DNA from: Thalassotalea_H sp040779345
GTDB lineage: Bacteria; Pseudomonadota; Gammaproteobacteria; Enterobacterales; Alteromonadaceae
Direction: 5' to 3'
DNA: 64,000 bases
NCBI GenBank assembly: GCA_040779345.1
Contig: JBFONU010000004.1
Coordinates: 186,001-250,000, forward strand
A program made the translations under genes and the position numbers. Shown piece by piece: positions 17,954 to 26,616 of the stretch. Under the pieces are notes generated by a model. That model was not told the DNA's origin and made no database searches. It saw nothing but the letters and a program-made list of their open reading frames with translations. Positions within the stretch are counted from its first letter, which is position 1. Each line of letters opens with the position of its first letter.

Positions 17954-18780
17954 AGTGAACAAAATTGTTTAGCATTTACTGATCATGGTATTTGCCAGTG
18001 TTCAGCAAAATTATTTAATACTGCTTGATTGGTTTTGAAGTAAAAATGGCCTCTAAACTTCATTAGTCATTTATCGTTTTCAAAATGGTTAAGTACTGAT
18101 TTCAAACAACTTTCGTGTTCGAAAACATAATAAATTTTTAAAGGCTTATTCAGTTTAAATTGTTCAGACGCTACGCCATTGACTAGGCCGTAACAATGGT
18201 GAGTTATTTGCCTTATCGCGCGTTTTGCATCTACGCCATTGTGTTGTTCAAACAAAAATAAATGCGGCTGTGTATTAGCGAAATATAAACCTATGCCATC
18301 GGGTTCTGATTTGTATTCTCAGGTTGTTATTGTCGTTTCAGCTTTGTGCCCGTTTTCATGTTTTGGCCTGTTGAAATAGCTTTTGAAAAAATACATTTGA
18401 TGGCCTTGGTTTATTAGCCAGCGCTGAAACAAAATATTAAAGGTAATACTTGATATACGATGAAAGTAATCACGCTGGAAAAAGCTGTTTCTATGCGTAG
18501 GCGCGTATATTTTGTGTAGTGGTATTGATAATTGCTCTACCAAAACTTTAATACCCGCAGACGTTAGAAAATGAACGTGTGGTAATTTACCGTGTCATGG
18601 CGTTATGCCAAAGCTCAGGCTTTTTACTAGCGGGCATTTAAAACCCTTTAAACTTCTAATCGCGGTGTTTATAGCGCTGGTACTTTTACTGGTGAATATT
18701 ATTTGTAGTTGCTGGCTAGTTAGATATTTAAAGCGAGCCAAGGCTTCTAAAATAACGATCTGTTTCTCGGTTAGTCTCAT
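17947..18780 (-). CDS. Replication-relaxation (MobC-like) protein with four in-frame TGA codons
   Basis: Reads as 277 aa from ATG at 18780 to TAA at 17947 if TGA is sense. TGA codons fall at residues 62, 154, 238 and 266. There is no internal TAA, TAG or frameshift. The N-terminus (RLTEKQIVILEALARFKYLT) is a winged helix typical of replication-relaxation family plasmid proteins. Further family-like segments are HGKLPHVHFLTSAG, FEQHNGVDAKRAIRQI and YVFEHE. These sit in different TGA-bounded pieces but in one frame, so the domain is intact across the TGAs. Two tryptophans use TGG. The ATG lies inside the last codons of the ATPase gene (10-bp overlap). Likely role is plasmid mobilisation or replication control. 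Under the standard code only 61 residues would be made. Confidence 0.72.
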
Positions 18781-20216
18781 TCGATTTGATATTTACTGTG
18801 TAAATTTTCTAGCTGGGTATTGGGGCTTATTTGTTGCTGGTTCACATAATATTGATTATGTTTTTGGCTGTTAATCTCGTGCGTTAAATCACTATGAGCA
18901 TCGTGTGGTTTAAGTTTGCTGTAATACGCTTGGATATTTTGTTTTACCAAGTAATGCCAACACTTGGATGGCATAGCGTTTTTGTTTCATAGCAAGTACT
19001 TAGGCGTTTTAATTTTAATAGCTGGGTAGTTTGCTACTTGCAGATAAAACTCACCAGTATTTAGCTGTTTGAGTTCATCAACTGTTAATTCCATTTCATT
19101 CGCTAGTAAGCTTAAACTCTTCTTTTCATTTTTTCCGGAAATTTTAACGCCCGATGCAAACAGCGTTTTTTGCAAGGCTGTTGAGATTTGCTGTCAAACA
19201 TATTGATTAGCTAGCATTAGGTGTAAGCCGTACTTTCTTAGTTGTGTAAGCGCCTTTTCAATATCGCTAGAAATGAAGTTTTGAAACTCATCAATAAACA
19301 GCAATATGGGTATACGTTTGTGTACTGCTATATTCGTTCTTTGCAGGGCAATTATTCGCAATAAACCTACAATAAAACGGCCATACGCTTGCACGCTATC
19401 ACTTCAGGCATTACCAAGTGATAACTTGAATAGAATGATTTTCTTTTCTTCAATAAGCTGCTTTAAGTTAATGGTAGTGGTATTGGAGATCAGGTTTTGA
19501 AAAGTAGGATCATTTAATATCACTTGTAAGCGAGTATAAATTCCGTGTTTAGTAGCACTAAATAACGGGCTATTAAATTTATGCCTGAACAATAACCTGT
19601 GCTGTGGATTTGGTGATTGTTGCCCTAAAGCCAGTAAATCTATATTGTTATTGTCGTCCATAAAGCGCTGTAAATCAGAAAATGAACTATTGCCGCAACG
19701 TAACAGCGTTGCAATACATGGGCTTAAAATAGCGTCCATTTGATTTGTGGTACTCACTCACTGGTTTTGTGAACTACTGCTTGATTGCCCTATTCATTGC
19801 AGTAGAACTTTGATAATACTTAGTAGCTCCTGTGTCATTAAGGCAATGCTTTCTTCTGTTTTGATCTCTAGCTGAAACGGGTTAATACTGGGTGAATAGC
19901 CTTGCTTTAAACTTGGATCAATAAACACTAATCGGTTAGCGTATTTTGTGTGGCTAAACTCGTTAAATTGCGCAATTTCTTGTGCCATATCACCATGAGG
20001 ATCTAACAATACGACCGCCTCTTTTGGTTCAGGTTTGATTAGTTCTCGATAAACTAATAGCTTGATCAACTCACTTTTCCCACTTCATGATGATGCGACT
20101 AAATAACCGTGTTTTTTTAGGCCGTTTGTGGGTAGGTGTTTATTCAATTTACGTAAAAACTGCTTCAGTTTGAATTTATGCCGGGATCTTTTCAGCCATT
20201 GAGCTGCTTGTAACAT
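18771..20216 (-). CDS. VirD4/HerA-like DNA-translocation ATPase with in-frame TGA codons
   Basis: Reads as 481 aa from ATG at 20216 to TAA at 18771 if TGA is sense. TGA codons fall at residues 44, 141, 153, 271, 341, 410 and 480. The last is ambiguous because it is two codons from the TAA and overlaps the next ATG. The protein resembles plasmid/conjugation ATPases: Walker A region HGYLVASS[TGA]SGKSELIK, Walker B LLDPHGD, INPFQLE, LQRFMDDNN, LFIDEFQNF, LRKYGLHLMLANQYV and an N-terminal basic segment. The nucleotide-binding site itself is split by a TGA, so a TGA stop would abolish function. Two TGG codons are present. Probable role is moving plasmid DNA during mobilisation. Confidence 0.75.
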
Positions 20217-20388
20217 TTTTAAAATTTAGTGGGTAATATAGCAGTGCATATACGGTAGCAATTAGTGGTGCTTATGGCAGGTATTTAATGGTTGCAGGAC
20301 TTACTGTTTAATACGCGATTAATGCTTGGTAGAAGTATTCAATCTTTAAACCTTATTTATACGTAATAATCAGTACAATCGAGTCAGT

Positions 20389-20598
20389 CTATATATCCTT
20401 GTCGTTATCCCTGCTCAATATTCGAATGTACTTCACAATAGAAGCTAGTTCATGCTCAGTTAATGGCACCAAGTCGTAATAGACTTTCACCTTGTCTAAT
20501 CATCATTGGTATTTTTTGCCTTTAGGCGGGTTGGTTGCCAATCAGCTGTTAAAAACATCGACTTGAATCGCTGTTAAAAACTTCTTCTTTTTGCTCAT
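20389..20598 (-). CDS. 69-aa plasmid protein with three in-frame TGA codons
   Basis: From ATG at 20598 the frame runs 69 codons to TAG at 20389, with TGA at residues 19, 32 and 33 (the latter two in tandem) and no other stop. The product is basic at the N-terminus (MSKKKKFLTAIQVDV) and looks helical, with NPPKGKKYQ, YYDLVPLTEHELA and YIRILSRDNDKD. I do not recognise the family. A 13-bp inverted repeat lies directly upstream, in the position of an operator. Standard gene callers would miss this gene because TGA cuts it to 18 codons. Confidence 0.55.
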
Positions 20599-20602
20599 TT
20601 AA

Positions 20603-20639
20603 AATAAGTTAGCAAATATTTGTGTGTTGCTAACTTATT
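20603..20639. promoter_or_regulatory. 13-bp inverted repeat upstream of the 69-aa gene
   Basis: AATAAGTTAGCAA (20603-20615) and TTGCTAACTTATT (20627-20639) are perfect inverted arms with an 11-bp spacer, starting 5 bp from the 69-aa ATG. There is no T tract following, and the position and symmetry fit a dimeric repressor site. Only the palindrome is seen; the regulator is unknown. Confidence 0.5.
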
Positions 20640-20807
20640 ATATTGATGATGTGTTTTTGGCAAAAAGATTTTTAGTTATGCCAGTTTTGGGCTAGTTGTA
20701 AAGGTTAATAAGTGGGCGAACAATTACTATATTTACAACTTGAAAATTTAAGGCATAGCTAACTGTATAAATAATTTGTACATCATGGCTGTGAAAATTT
20801 TGTTGCT

Positions 20808-22070
20808 TTATAAGTGATAGTGTTTAGCGATAAAACGGTAATACATGGCTTTAATATAAGCTTTACTTAAGTCTACTGTTTTTCAAAGCTTGGTTAGCCC
20901 GGTAGCAAAACTTTGTTCGCTAAATTCTTTGTTTATTGTTTGGAGCTGACTTTCAGAACAACTTGATAAGTACTGTTCTACTTTTTTCGACAGTGCTTTA
21001 AACTCATCTGCTTTATCCTGTGTTTGACGGTCATTTGTTTGTTGTTGATGAGATTCAACTAGCTTTTGTTTTTCTTGTTTCTGTTTTAATAGGCAATTTG
21101 GCGTGTATAACTCTTCTAGCTGCGGCTTATTGTTTAAAATTCCGCACAAATACTTGAACATAGATTGTATAGTTTGCTTGGTTGCGCGGTATTGAGCATA
21201 AATAAGTAGCTGCTTGAGGTAAGTTTGATCATGCTTTTTACTTAGTTTCTCGAATTCGACCGCTTTTACACCAATAGCTTTATACTGCTCTGCTAGTGCT
21301 ATATGGGCCATCGTTGGCTTTGCTTTTTTGATTGTTTGTTCTGAAGTTGTTTGAGCTGTGCTCTTGGATTGCTTACCAATATCAAATTTAAACCCAGCGA
21401 TACGCCTACCGTGTTTTACGTCTTTAATCGTTACTTTGATATCGGTTACGGCATTAATAAATTCGATGCTTGGTAGCAGTAAGCGGCTTTTTAAGTGTCA
21501 AACCAGCTTGTATTGTTTTTTATCGATATCGAGTATTTCACGAATTTGTTCAATGCTGACATTGCCCGTAGTACCGCGATAAAGGTATGAGAATAAGTAA
21601 GCATGAAGCTTAAAGTGCTGGTCTTTTTTAAAGTGTTTGATGTTTTCTAATTTTGGCGCTGAAAAGTAACCTTTAACGCCAATGAGGTATGGCAGCATAT
21701 CGTTATTGAGCTTGATATCAACATAGGCATGGCCGTTGTTTTTAATGAACTGACACGAATGTATTAAGTGCCTTTTTAACCAACCATTTGCTTGTTTAAT
21801 TTTGATATGGGCGCTCATGAGTGAATCGGTTGCTTGATCAATTCTAGCAATGGCATTTTTATCGTTTTTTAACGCAGGGTAAAAATCAATAAGTTGCTTG
21901 GTATATATGCGAAAGGTAATAAAGTTTTGGTCGTCTTTCGCTATCGCTGATATCGCTACCGCTAATATTCTGTGTGCATCTGGTGAGAGTGTGTAGCTAG
22001 CTGAAGTAAAGTCGTTTCATCTGACTAATGATTTATTTCAATCAATAGCGGTTATTTCTTGGTGAGCCAT
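20808..22070 (-). CDS. repA: Rep_3-family plasmid replication initiator with four in-frame TGA codons
   Basis: Reads as 420 aa from ATG at 22070 to TAA at 20808 if TGA is sense. TGA codons are at residues 11, 18, 191 and 396. The two winged-helix layout of Rep_3 initiators is visible. The first block has NDFTSASYTLSPDAHRILAV. The second has HAYLFSYLYRG, VSIEQIREILDI and HLKSRLLLPSIEFINAVTDI with KHGRRIAGFKFDIG. A charged coiled C-terminus follows. The TGA at 191 lies between YKLV and HLKSR, inside the second DNA-binding domain. One TGG is present. Four 21-bp iterons lie just upstream, as expected for this family. The start codon lacks a strong ribosome site and is tentative. Under the standard code only 10 residues would be made. 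Confidence 0.75.
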
Positions 22071-22169
22071 TTTTAAATAGTTACGTTTAAAGTGAGGTAT
22101 TAATAATCTATTGAAAAATCACATAAAAGCAAATTTTGTGATAGTAAAACTTACATATCTAAATAGGAT

Positions 22170-22253
22170 CTGAAAAGTGTGGTATTACACCTGAAAAGTG
22201 AGATTTTTTCCCTGAATACTGTGATAGTTGTCCTGAAAAGCGTGATAGTTAAT
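22170..22253 (-). repeat. Four iterons at 21-bp spacing (plasmid origin)
   Basis: Units beginning CTGAAAAG at 22170, 22191 and 22233, and CTGAATAC at 22212, are exactly 21 bp apart. The fuller unit is CTGAAAAGYGTGATAGTT. They lie upstream of the Rep_3 gene, where iteron plasmids bind their initiator, and with the AT-rich flank at 22071-22169 mark a probable origin of replication. Confidence 0.8.
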
Positions 22254-22336
22254 GCACAATATTGGCTTAACTATCAGCTTACTTCGTTATCTAAACGGAA
22301 TAAACGAAATTAAAAGAATAAACAACTAGGTTGTTG

Positions 22337-22768
22337 TTAAAAATCTCTACCTTTGTCTTTATCTTTGCTCTTCTCATTATTTTTAGCATTCATTGAGGCG
22401 CGAGCTTCAGCTATACGACTTTTATTTTCTTGGATCTCATGTTCAGCAGGGGAAACAGTAAAATCATTACCCATGGTAAGCGCATCAATATTTCTAGCTT
22501 CTAAGTCTGAAATTAGCCCTAGCTTTTGGGCTTTATCAATTTCACTTTTATTGAAGTCTTTAGCGGCCATATCAAGGCTGGTTTTAATAATCATACTTGC
22601 ATCTGTTAACTCTGCTACAGTTCCTAAAGTATCTTGCATTTGAGCTTGCTGATGAAGTGACTGGCTAGTTTGAATATCACGATAGGCAGCATAAGCAGAA
22701 CGAAAGTTATTCACTCGTGCTTCAAGCGAGTTTTCGTTTGATTTTGAAAGATGAGCTGCAAATGCCAT
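22337..22768 (-). CDS. Unidentified coiled protein next to the iterons
   Basis: 143-aa protein, helical and charged throughout, ending in a lysine-rich tail (KNNEKSKDKDKGRDF). It has no tryptophan, so it does not inform the TGA question; the stop is TAA and there is no in-frame TGA. It is divergent from alpA, with about 110 bp between. Family not recognised. It may belong to the replicon or to the integration module. Confidence 0.6.
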   Translation of the reverse strand: MAFAAHLSKSNENSLEARVNNFRSAYAAYRDIQTSQSLHQQAQMQDTLGTVAELTDASMIIKTSLDMAAKDFNKSEIDKAQKLGLISDLEARNIDALTMGNDFTVSPAEHEIQENKSRIAEARASMNAKNNEKSKDKDKGRDF

Positions 22769-22880
22769 GTAAACTATTCTCTAGTGATCCTATGATTTAT
22801 TTTGTATGCTAATTGAAAGGAAATCAATAACATTCTCTACACTAACATTAATGTGCTAACGATAGGAACATAACGACTAG

Positions 22881-23327
22881 ATGGATAAGCCGTTTACACC
22901 CAATTTATGTGAACTAGCCGATAGTATGGGGATATCGTTATATCAACGATTTACACCTACTGAAGCATCACTTTTTTTGAGGTGCCCGTTAGCTGAAATT
23001 ACTAAGTTACAAGCAAACCATCAAATTGAGTTTATTCAAGTTACTGAAAAACAAACCGAGTTTTTTGGTTTCCAATTACTTAACTATCTACTAGGTAAAG
23101 TTCAAGCTGTTGAACCTGTTATCAATATTCCCCAAAGGCAACAAAATACCGATTCAACTCAAGATAAAATTGTTCGATCGAAAGAAGTTCAAGCACTTAC
23201 TGGTTTATCAAGAACTACCCTTTGGCGTTTAGAGCGTGCAGGAAAATTTCCGGCACGTATTGCACTAAGCACCAGTAATGTAGGTTGGCGATTATCAGAT
23301 ATACAAGAATGGATACGTAGTAAGTGA
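22881..23327 (+). CDS. alpA: AlpA-type helix-turn-helix regulator/excisionase
   Basis: 148-aa protein whose C-terminal 55 residues are an AlpA/MerR-like DNA-binding domain: VRSKEVQALTGLSRTTLWRLERAGKFPARIAL, here quoted in parts, then GWRLSDIQEWI. AlpA proteins control or assist excision by the adjacent integrase. The N-terminal half (about 1-90) is a separate domain of unknown role. All three tryptophans use TGG and the stop codon is TGA, so this gene uses the standard code. It is convergent with the integrase. Confidence 0.85.
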   Translation: MDKPFTPNLCELADSMGISLYQRFTPTEASLFLRCPLAEITKLQANHQIEFIQVTEKQTEFFGFQLLNYLLGKVQAVEPVINIPQRQQNTDSTQDKIVRSKEVQALTGLSRTTLWRLERAGKFPARIALSTSNVGWRLSDIQEWIRSK

Positions 23328-23385
23328 TTGCAGATATACTTTTTCTCTCTTGTGAAGAGTGACTCTGTACATTTACGAAAGCTAA

Positions 23386-24591
23386 TTACTTTTTACTTTG
23401 TGAACTAAGCTCTTCTAGGTAATCACTCCACGTCTGCATCATTTTTTTACGTTCTGGTAAATATATAGCTCGGTTATATGCTCGTGATGTATTTGAGCCT
23501 GTTAAGTGAGCTAATTGTACTTCGATCGCATCATGCGACCAGCCTTGTTCATGCAAAATTGTTGAAGCCGTGCTTCTAAAACCGTGAGCAGACATAACAT
23601 CGGCCGGATACCCCAAGTCTCGTAAGCGATTTGTCATTACATTTTTACTCATAGGTTTACTGCTATCTCGACTATTTGGAAAAACATAAGGTGAATATCT
23701 TGTTTCAAAATGAATATATTCAAGTTGTTTAATCACTTGCTTAGAAAGTGGCACAAGGTGATCTCGATCTTTTTTCATTTCTTCGGCGGGAATACGTATC
23801 AACTTTTCCTCAAAATCAACATACTCCCATTTAAGCCCTCTAATTTCTTTTGGCCTGAGAAATACCCTTGGAATAAGTTTTAATGCCTCAGCCGTACAAA
23901 AAGTTCCTGAAATAGTCATATCTATATCATGAATTAAGTTACCCAACTCTATAGGGTTAATAATTGCTGAGTGAGATCGAACTTTTTTAAGTGGCTTAAT
24001 GATATCTTTTAGTGGTAAGCCTTGTGCGGGGTTACTCCTCGTCAGCCGATGAGCAAGTGCGTAGCCAAATATGCGATTAATAACAGAAAGTATCACAGGG
24101 GCTTTTTTAGGACTGCCCGAAGCCTCAATAGACAACATGACTTCAGTAATGTGTCCTGCGTCTATCTTTTCTATCAGCAATGAACTTAACGATTTACAAT
24201 CAACGGTGATAAAACGCTTCACTCGTGCTTGGTGATCCGTAGACCAAGCATCTTTTTGTTGCTCCCACCATTTCAAAGCGATTACATTAAATTGTCTGTC
24301 TGTTACTGAATGGCTACGTTTGCGCTCTCGTCTTTCGTCTGAAGGGTTAATGCCCTTCATCAGTAACACCCTTGCTTCCTCTGCCAACCTCCTTGCTTCA
24401 ACAAGGGGTATCTCAGGGTACTGACCTAAAGCTATTTCTTTATGCCTACCTGAAAACCGATAGCGCATCCTCCATAACTTAGAGTTATTATTTTTAACCA
24501 ATAAAAACAGCCCTTTACCGTCAAACTTTTTGATTTGCTTTTTATCTTCAGGGCAACAAATGCTTTTAACTTCTTGGGCTGTCAGCGACAT
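23386..24591 (-). CDS. int: P4-type tyrosine integrase
   Basis: 401-aa site-specific recombinase. An N-terminal arm-binding DUF4102 domain (about residues 1-85, with GKGLFLLV and ALGQYPEIPLVEAR) is followed by a SAM-like core-binding domain (about 95-185) and the catalytic domain. Catalytic residues are visible in RPKEIRGLKW (Arg), SAHGFRSTA (His-x-x-Arg), LAHLTG (His) and YNRA (Tyr). All tryptophans use TGG. Its 5' end faces groEL, so one attachment site probably lies in 24592-24740; the other would be left of this window. Confidence 0.9.
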   Translation of the reverse strand: MSLTAQEVKSICCPEDKKQIKKFDGKGLFLLVKNNNSKLWRMRYRFSGRHKEIALGQYPEIPLVEARRLAEEARVLLMKGINPSDERRERKRSHSVTDRQFNVIALKWWEQQKDAWSTDHQARVKRFITVDCKSLSSLLIEKIDAGHITEVMLSIEASGSPKKAPVILSVINRIFGYALAHRLTRSNPAQGLPLKDIIKPLKKVRSHSAIINPIELGNLIHDIDMTISGTFCTAEALKLIPRVFLRPKEIRGLKWEYVDFEEKLIRIPAEEMKKDRDHLVPLSKQVIKQLEYIHFETRYSPYVFPNSRDSSKPMSKNVMTNRLRDLGYPADVMSAHGFRSTASTILHEQGWSHDAIEVQLAHLTGSNTSRAYNRAIYLPERKKMMQTWSDYLEELSSQSKK

Positions 24592-24743
24592 AACGGAAAA
24601 CTCATTAGGGGTTTAATAAGGGGTATCACCCCAATTAAACACCTTAAAATGAGATCATGCAAGTACTAAGCACCCCACATTATACCCCCAAAAATATGAA
24701 ACTCGTTGAGTTATGATGAAACAAGCTGAAACACCAGAAACAA

Positions 24744-24778
24744 AAAAGCCCTGTAAAAACAATATCTACAGGGCTTTT
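24744..24778 (-). terminator. Terminator of the groESL operon
   Basis: AAAAGCCCTGTA (24744-24755) pairs with TACAGGGCTTTT (24767-24778). It lies 38 bp after the groEL stop on the minus strand and ends in a T run in that direction (the AAAAAA at 24742-24747 read on the plus strand). Confidence 0.85.
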
Positions 24779-24816
24779 GAAACAACATGTGTTTCGGTGA
24801 AACTAAGGGGTGATGA

Positions 24817-26466
24817 TTACATCATTCCACCCATTCCACCCATTCCGCCCATGCCGCCCATATCAGGCATTGCAGGTGCGCCAGAATCTTTAACTGGTGC
24901 GTCGGTGATCATAGCTTCGGTTGTTAACATTAAACCAGCAACTGACGCCGCAAATTGTAATGCTGAACGCGTTACTTTAGTTGGGTCAAGAATACCCATT
25001 GCTAACATATCACCGTAAGTTGAATTACCCGCGTTGTAACCAAAGTTACCTTCACCGTTACGTACTTCGTTTAGTACAACTGACGCTTCATCACCACAGT
25101 TAGTTACGATTTGACGTAATGGTGCTTCCATGGCACGAATTGCTACGTTAATGCCGTGAGTTTGATCTTCGTTTGAGCCTTCAAGGTCTTTAATCGCATC
25201 CGCAGCGCGAACTAGCGCAACACCACCACCAGCGACAACACCTTCTTCAACGGCAGCACGAGTTGCATGTAATGCATCTTCAACACGGGCTTTTTTCTCT
25301 TTCATTTCCATTTCTGTTGCCGCACCAATTTTAATTACCGCAACACCGCCCGCTAATTTAGCTAAACGTTCTTGTAATTTTTCTTTATCGTAATCTGAAG
25401 AAGACTCTTCAATTTGACCACGAATTTGTAAAACACGACCTTGAATGTCGGCTTCTTCACCAATGCCATCAATAATGGTGGTATTATCTTTAGAAATAAC
25501 AACACGTTTTGCTTGGCCTAAGTCTTCTAAAGTCGCTTTTTCAAGCTCCATACCAATTTCTTCTGAAATAACCGTACCAGCAGTTAAGGTTGCGATGTCT
25601 TGTAACATTGCTTTACGACGGTCACCAAAACCAGGTGCTTTAACAGCAGCAACTTTAACAATACCACGCATATTGTTTACTACTAATGTAGCTAATGCTT
25701 CGCCTTCAACATCTTCAGCAATAATTAATAAAGGCTTACCTGCTTTAGCAACACCTTCAAGCGTTGTTAATAACTCACGAATGTTTGATACTTTTTTATC
25801 AACTAATAAGATAAATGGGTTTTCTAATTCAACCGCACCGCTTTCTTGGTTGTTGATAAAGTATGGTGATAAGTAACCACGATCAAACTGCATACCTTCA
25901 ACTACGTCTAATTCGTCAGTTAATGCCTGACCTTCTTCAACGGTAATAACACCTTCAGTGCCGACTTTATCCATCGCTGTGGCAATGATTTGACCAACGG
26001 TTTCATCAGAGTTTGCTGAAATGGTACCTACTTGCTCGATAGCTTTATTGTCAGAACACTCTTGTGATGCACCTTTAAGTGCTTCAACAGCTGCAACTAC
26101 CGCTTTGTCGATACCACGTTTAAGATCCATTGGATTCATACCTGCAGCAATAGATTTTAAACCTTCGTTTACAATTGCTTGTGCTAAAACAGTCGCCGTA
26201 GTTGTACCATCACCTGCTTCATCATTCGCTTTAGAAGCAACTTCTTTTACCATTTGTGCGCCCATGTTTTCGAATTTATCTTCTAATTCGATTTCTTTCG
26301 CAACTGACACACCATCTTTAGTGATCGTTGGGCCGCCAAATGATTTGTCTAATACAACATTACGCCCTTTAGGCCCTAATGTTACTTTGACTGCGTCTGC
26401 TAATACATTAACGCCCTTAAGCATTTTTGTGCGTGCGTCATTACCAAATAATACGTCTTTTGCCAT
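24817..26466 (-). CDS. groEL: Chaperonin GroEL
   Basis: 549-aa 60-kDa chaperonin subunit forming the double-ring folding chamber with GroES. It is full length, with the conserved N-terminus AKDVLFGNDARTKM, the ATP-binding GDGTTTATVLA (about residues 86-96), and the C-terminal GGM repeat tail ending GGMM. It follows groES by about 150 bp on the same strand. Codon choice is strongly biased, as for a highly expressed gene. Confidence 0.99.
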   Translation of the reverse strand: MAKDVLFGNDARTKMLKGVNVLADAVKVTLGPKGRNVVLDKSFGGPTITKDGVSVAKEIELEDKFENMGAQMVKEVASKANDEAGDGTTTATVLAQAIVNEGLKSIAAGMNPMDLKRGIDKAVVAAVEALKGASQECSDNKAIEQVGTISANSDETVGQIIATAMDKVGTEGVITVEEGQALTDELDVVEGMQFDRGYLSPYFINNQESGAVELENPFILLVDKKVSNIRELLTTLEGVAKAGKPLLIIAEDVEGEALATLVVNNMRGIVKVAAVKAPGFGDRRKAMLQDIATLTAGTVISEEIGMELEKATLEDLGQAKRVVISKDNTTIIDGIGEEADIQGRVLQIRGQIEESSSDYDKEKLQERLAKLAGGVAVIKIGAATEMEMKEKKARVEDALHATRAAVEEGVVAGGGVALVRAADAIKDLEGSNEDQTHGINVAIRAMEAPLRQIVTNCGDEASVVLNEVRNGEGNFGYNAGNSTYGDMLAMGILDPTKVTRSALQFAASVAGLMLTTEAMITDAPVKDSGAPAMPDMGGMGGMGGMGGMM

Positions 26467-26616
26467 TGTCTTAAATTCCTATATTCAAAATATTCATTAA
26501 TGCTTTGCCTTAAGCTAGTTAACTTTAGAGCAAAGAAAAAGCGCGGAGCTTACGATAGTAAGTGAGCACTTTTGATGTCGCTATAAAGTTTAAATAGCGA
26601 CAAGCTGAGTTATTAA

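Noticed and set aside
17947..22070. Ordinary pseudogene decay of a plasmid remnant
   Set aside because: All breaks are TGA, none TAA or TAG, and no frameshift is needed over four genes; motifs and the iterons remain intact. Random decay should give mixed stops and frameshifts. It is not fully excluded and is listed as a refutation route.
17947..22070. Selenocysteine insertion at the TGA codons
   Set aside because: There are 17 TGAs in four short unrelated genes, two of them adjacent, with no SECIS-like hairpin after each. These families are not selenoproteins.
17947..22070. Directed G-to-A hypermutation turning TGG into TGA
   Set aside because: Glycine GGN codons and motifs such as DPHGD stay intact, and TGG to TAG changes are absent, so a general GG-to-GA process does not fit.
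24817..24880. Repeated ATTCCGCCCAT/CCC units at the groEL end
   Set aside because: This is the normal GGM repeat tail of GroEL.
25445..26500. Long plus-strand ORFs opposite groEL
   Set aside because: They are shadows of the strongly biased groEL codons on the other strand.
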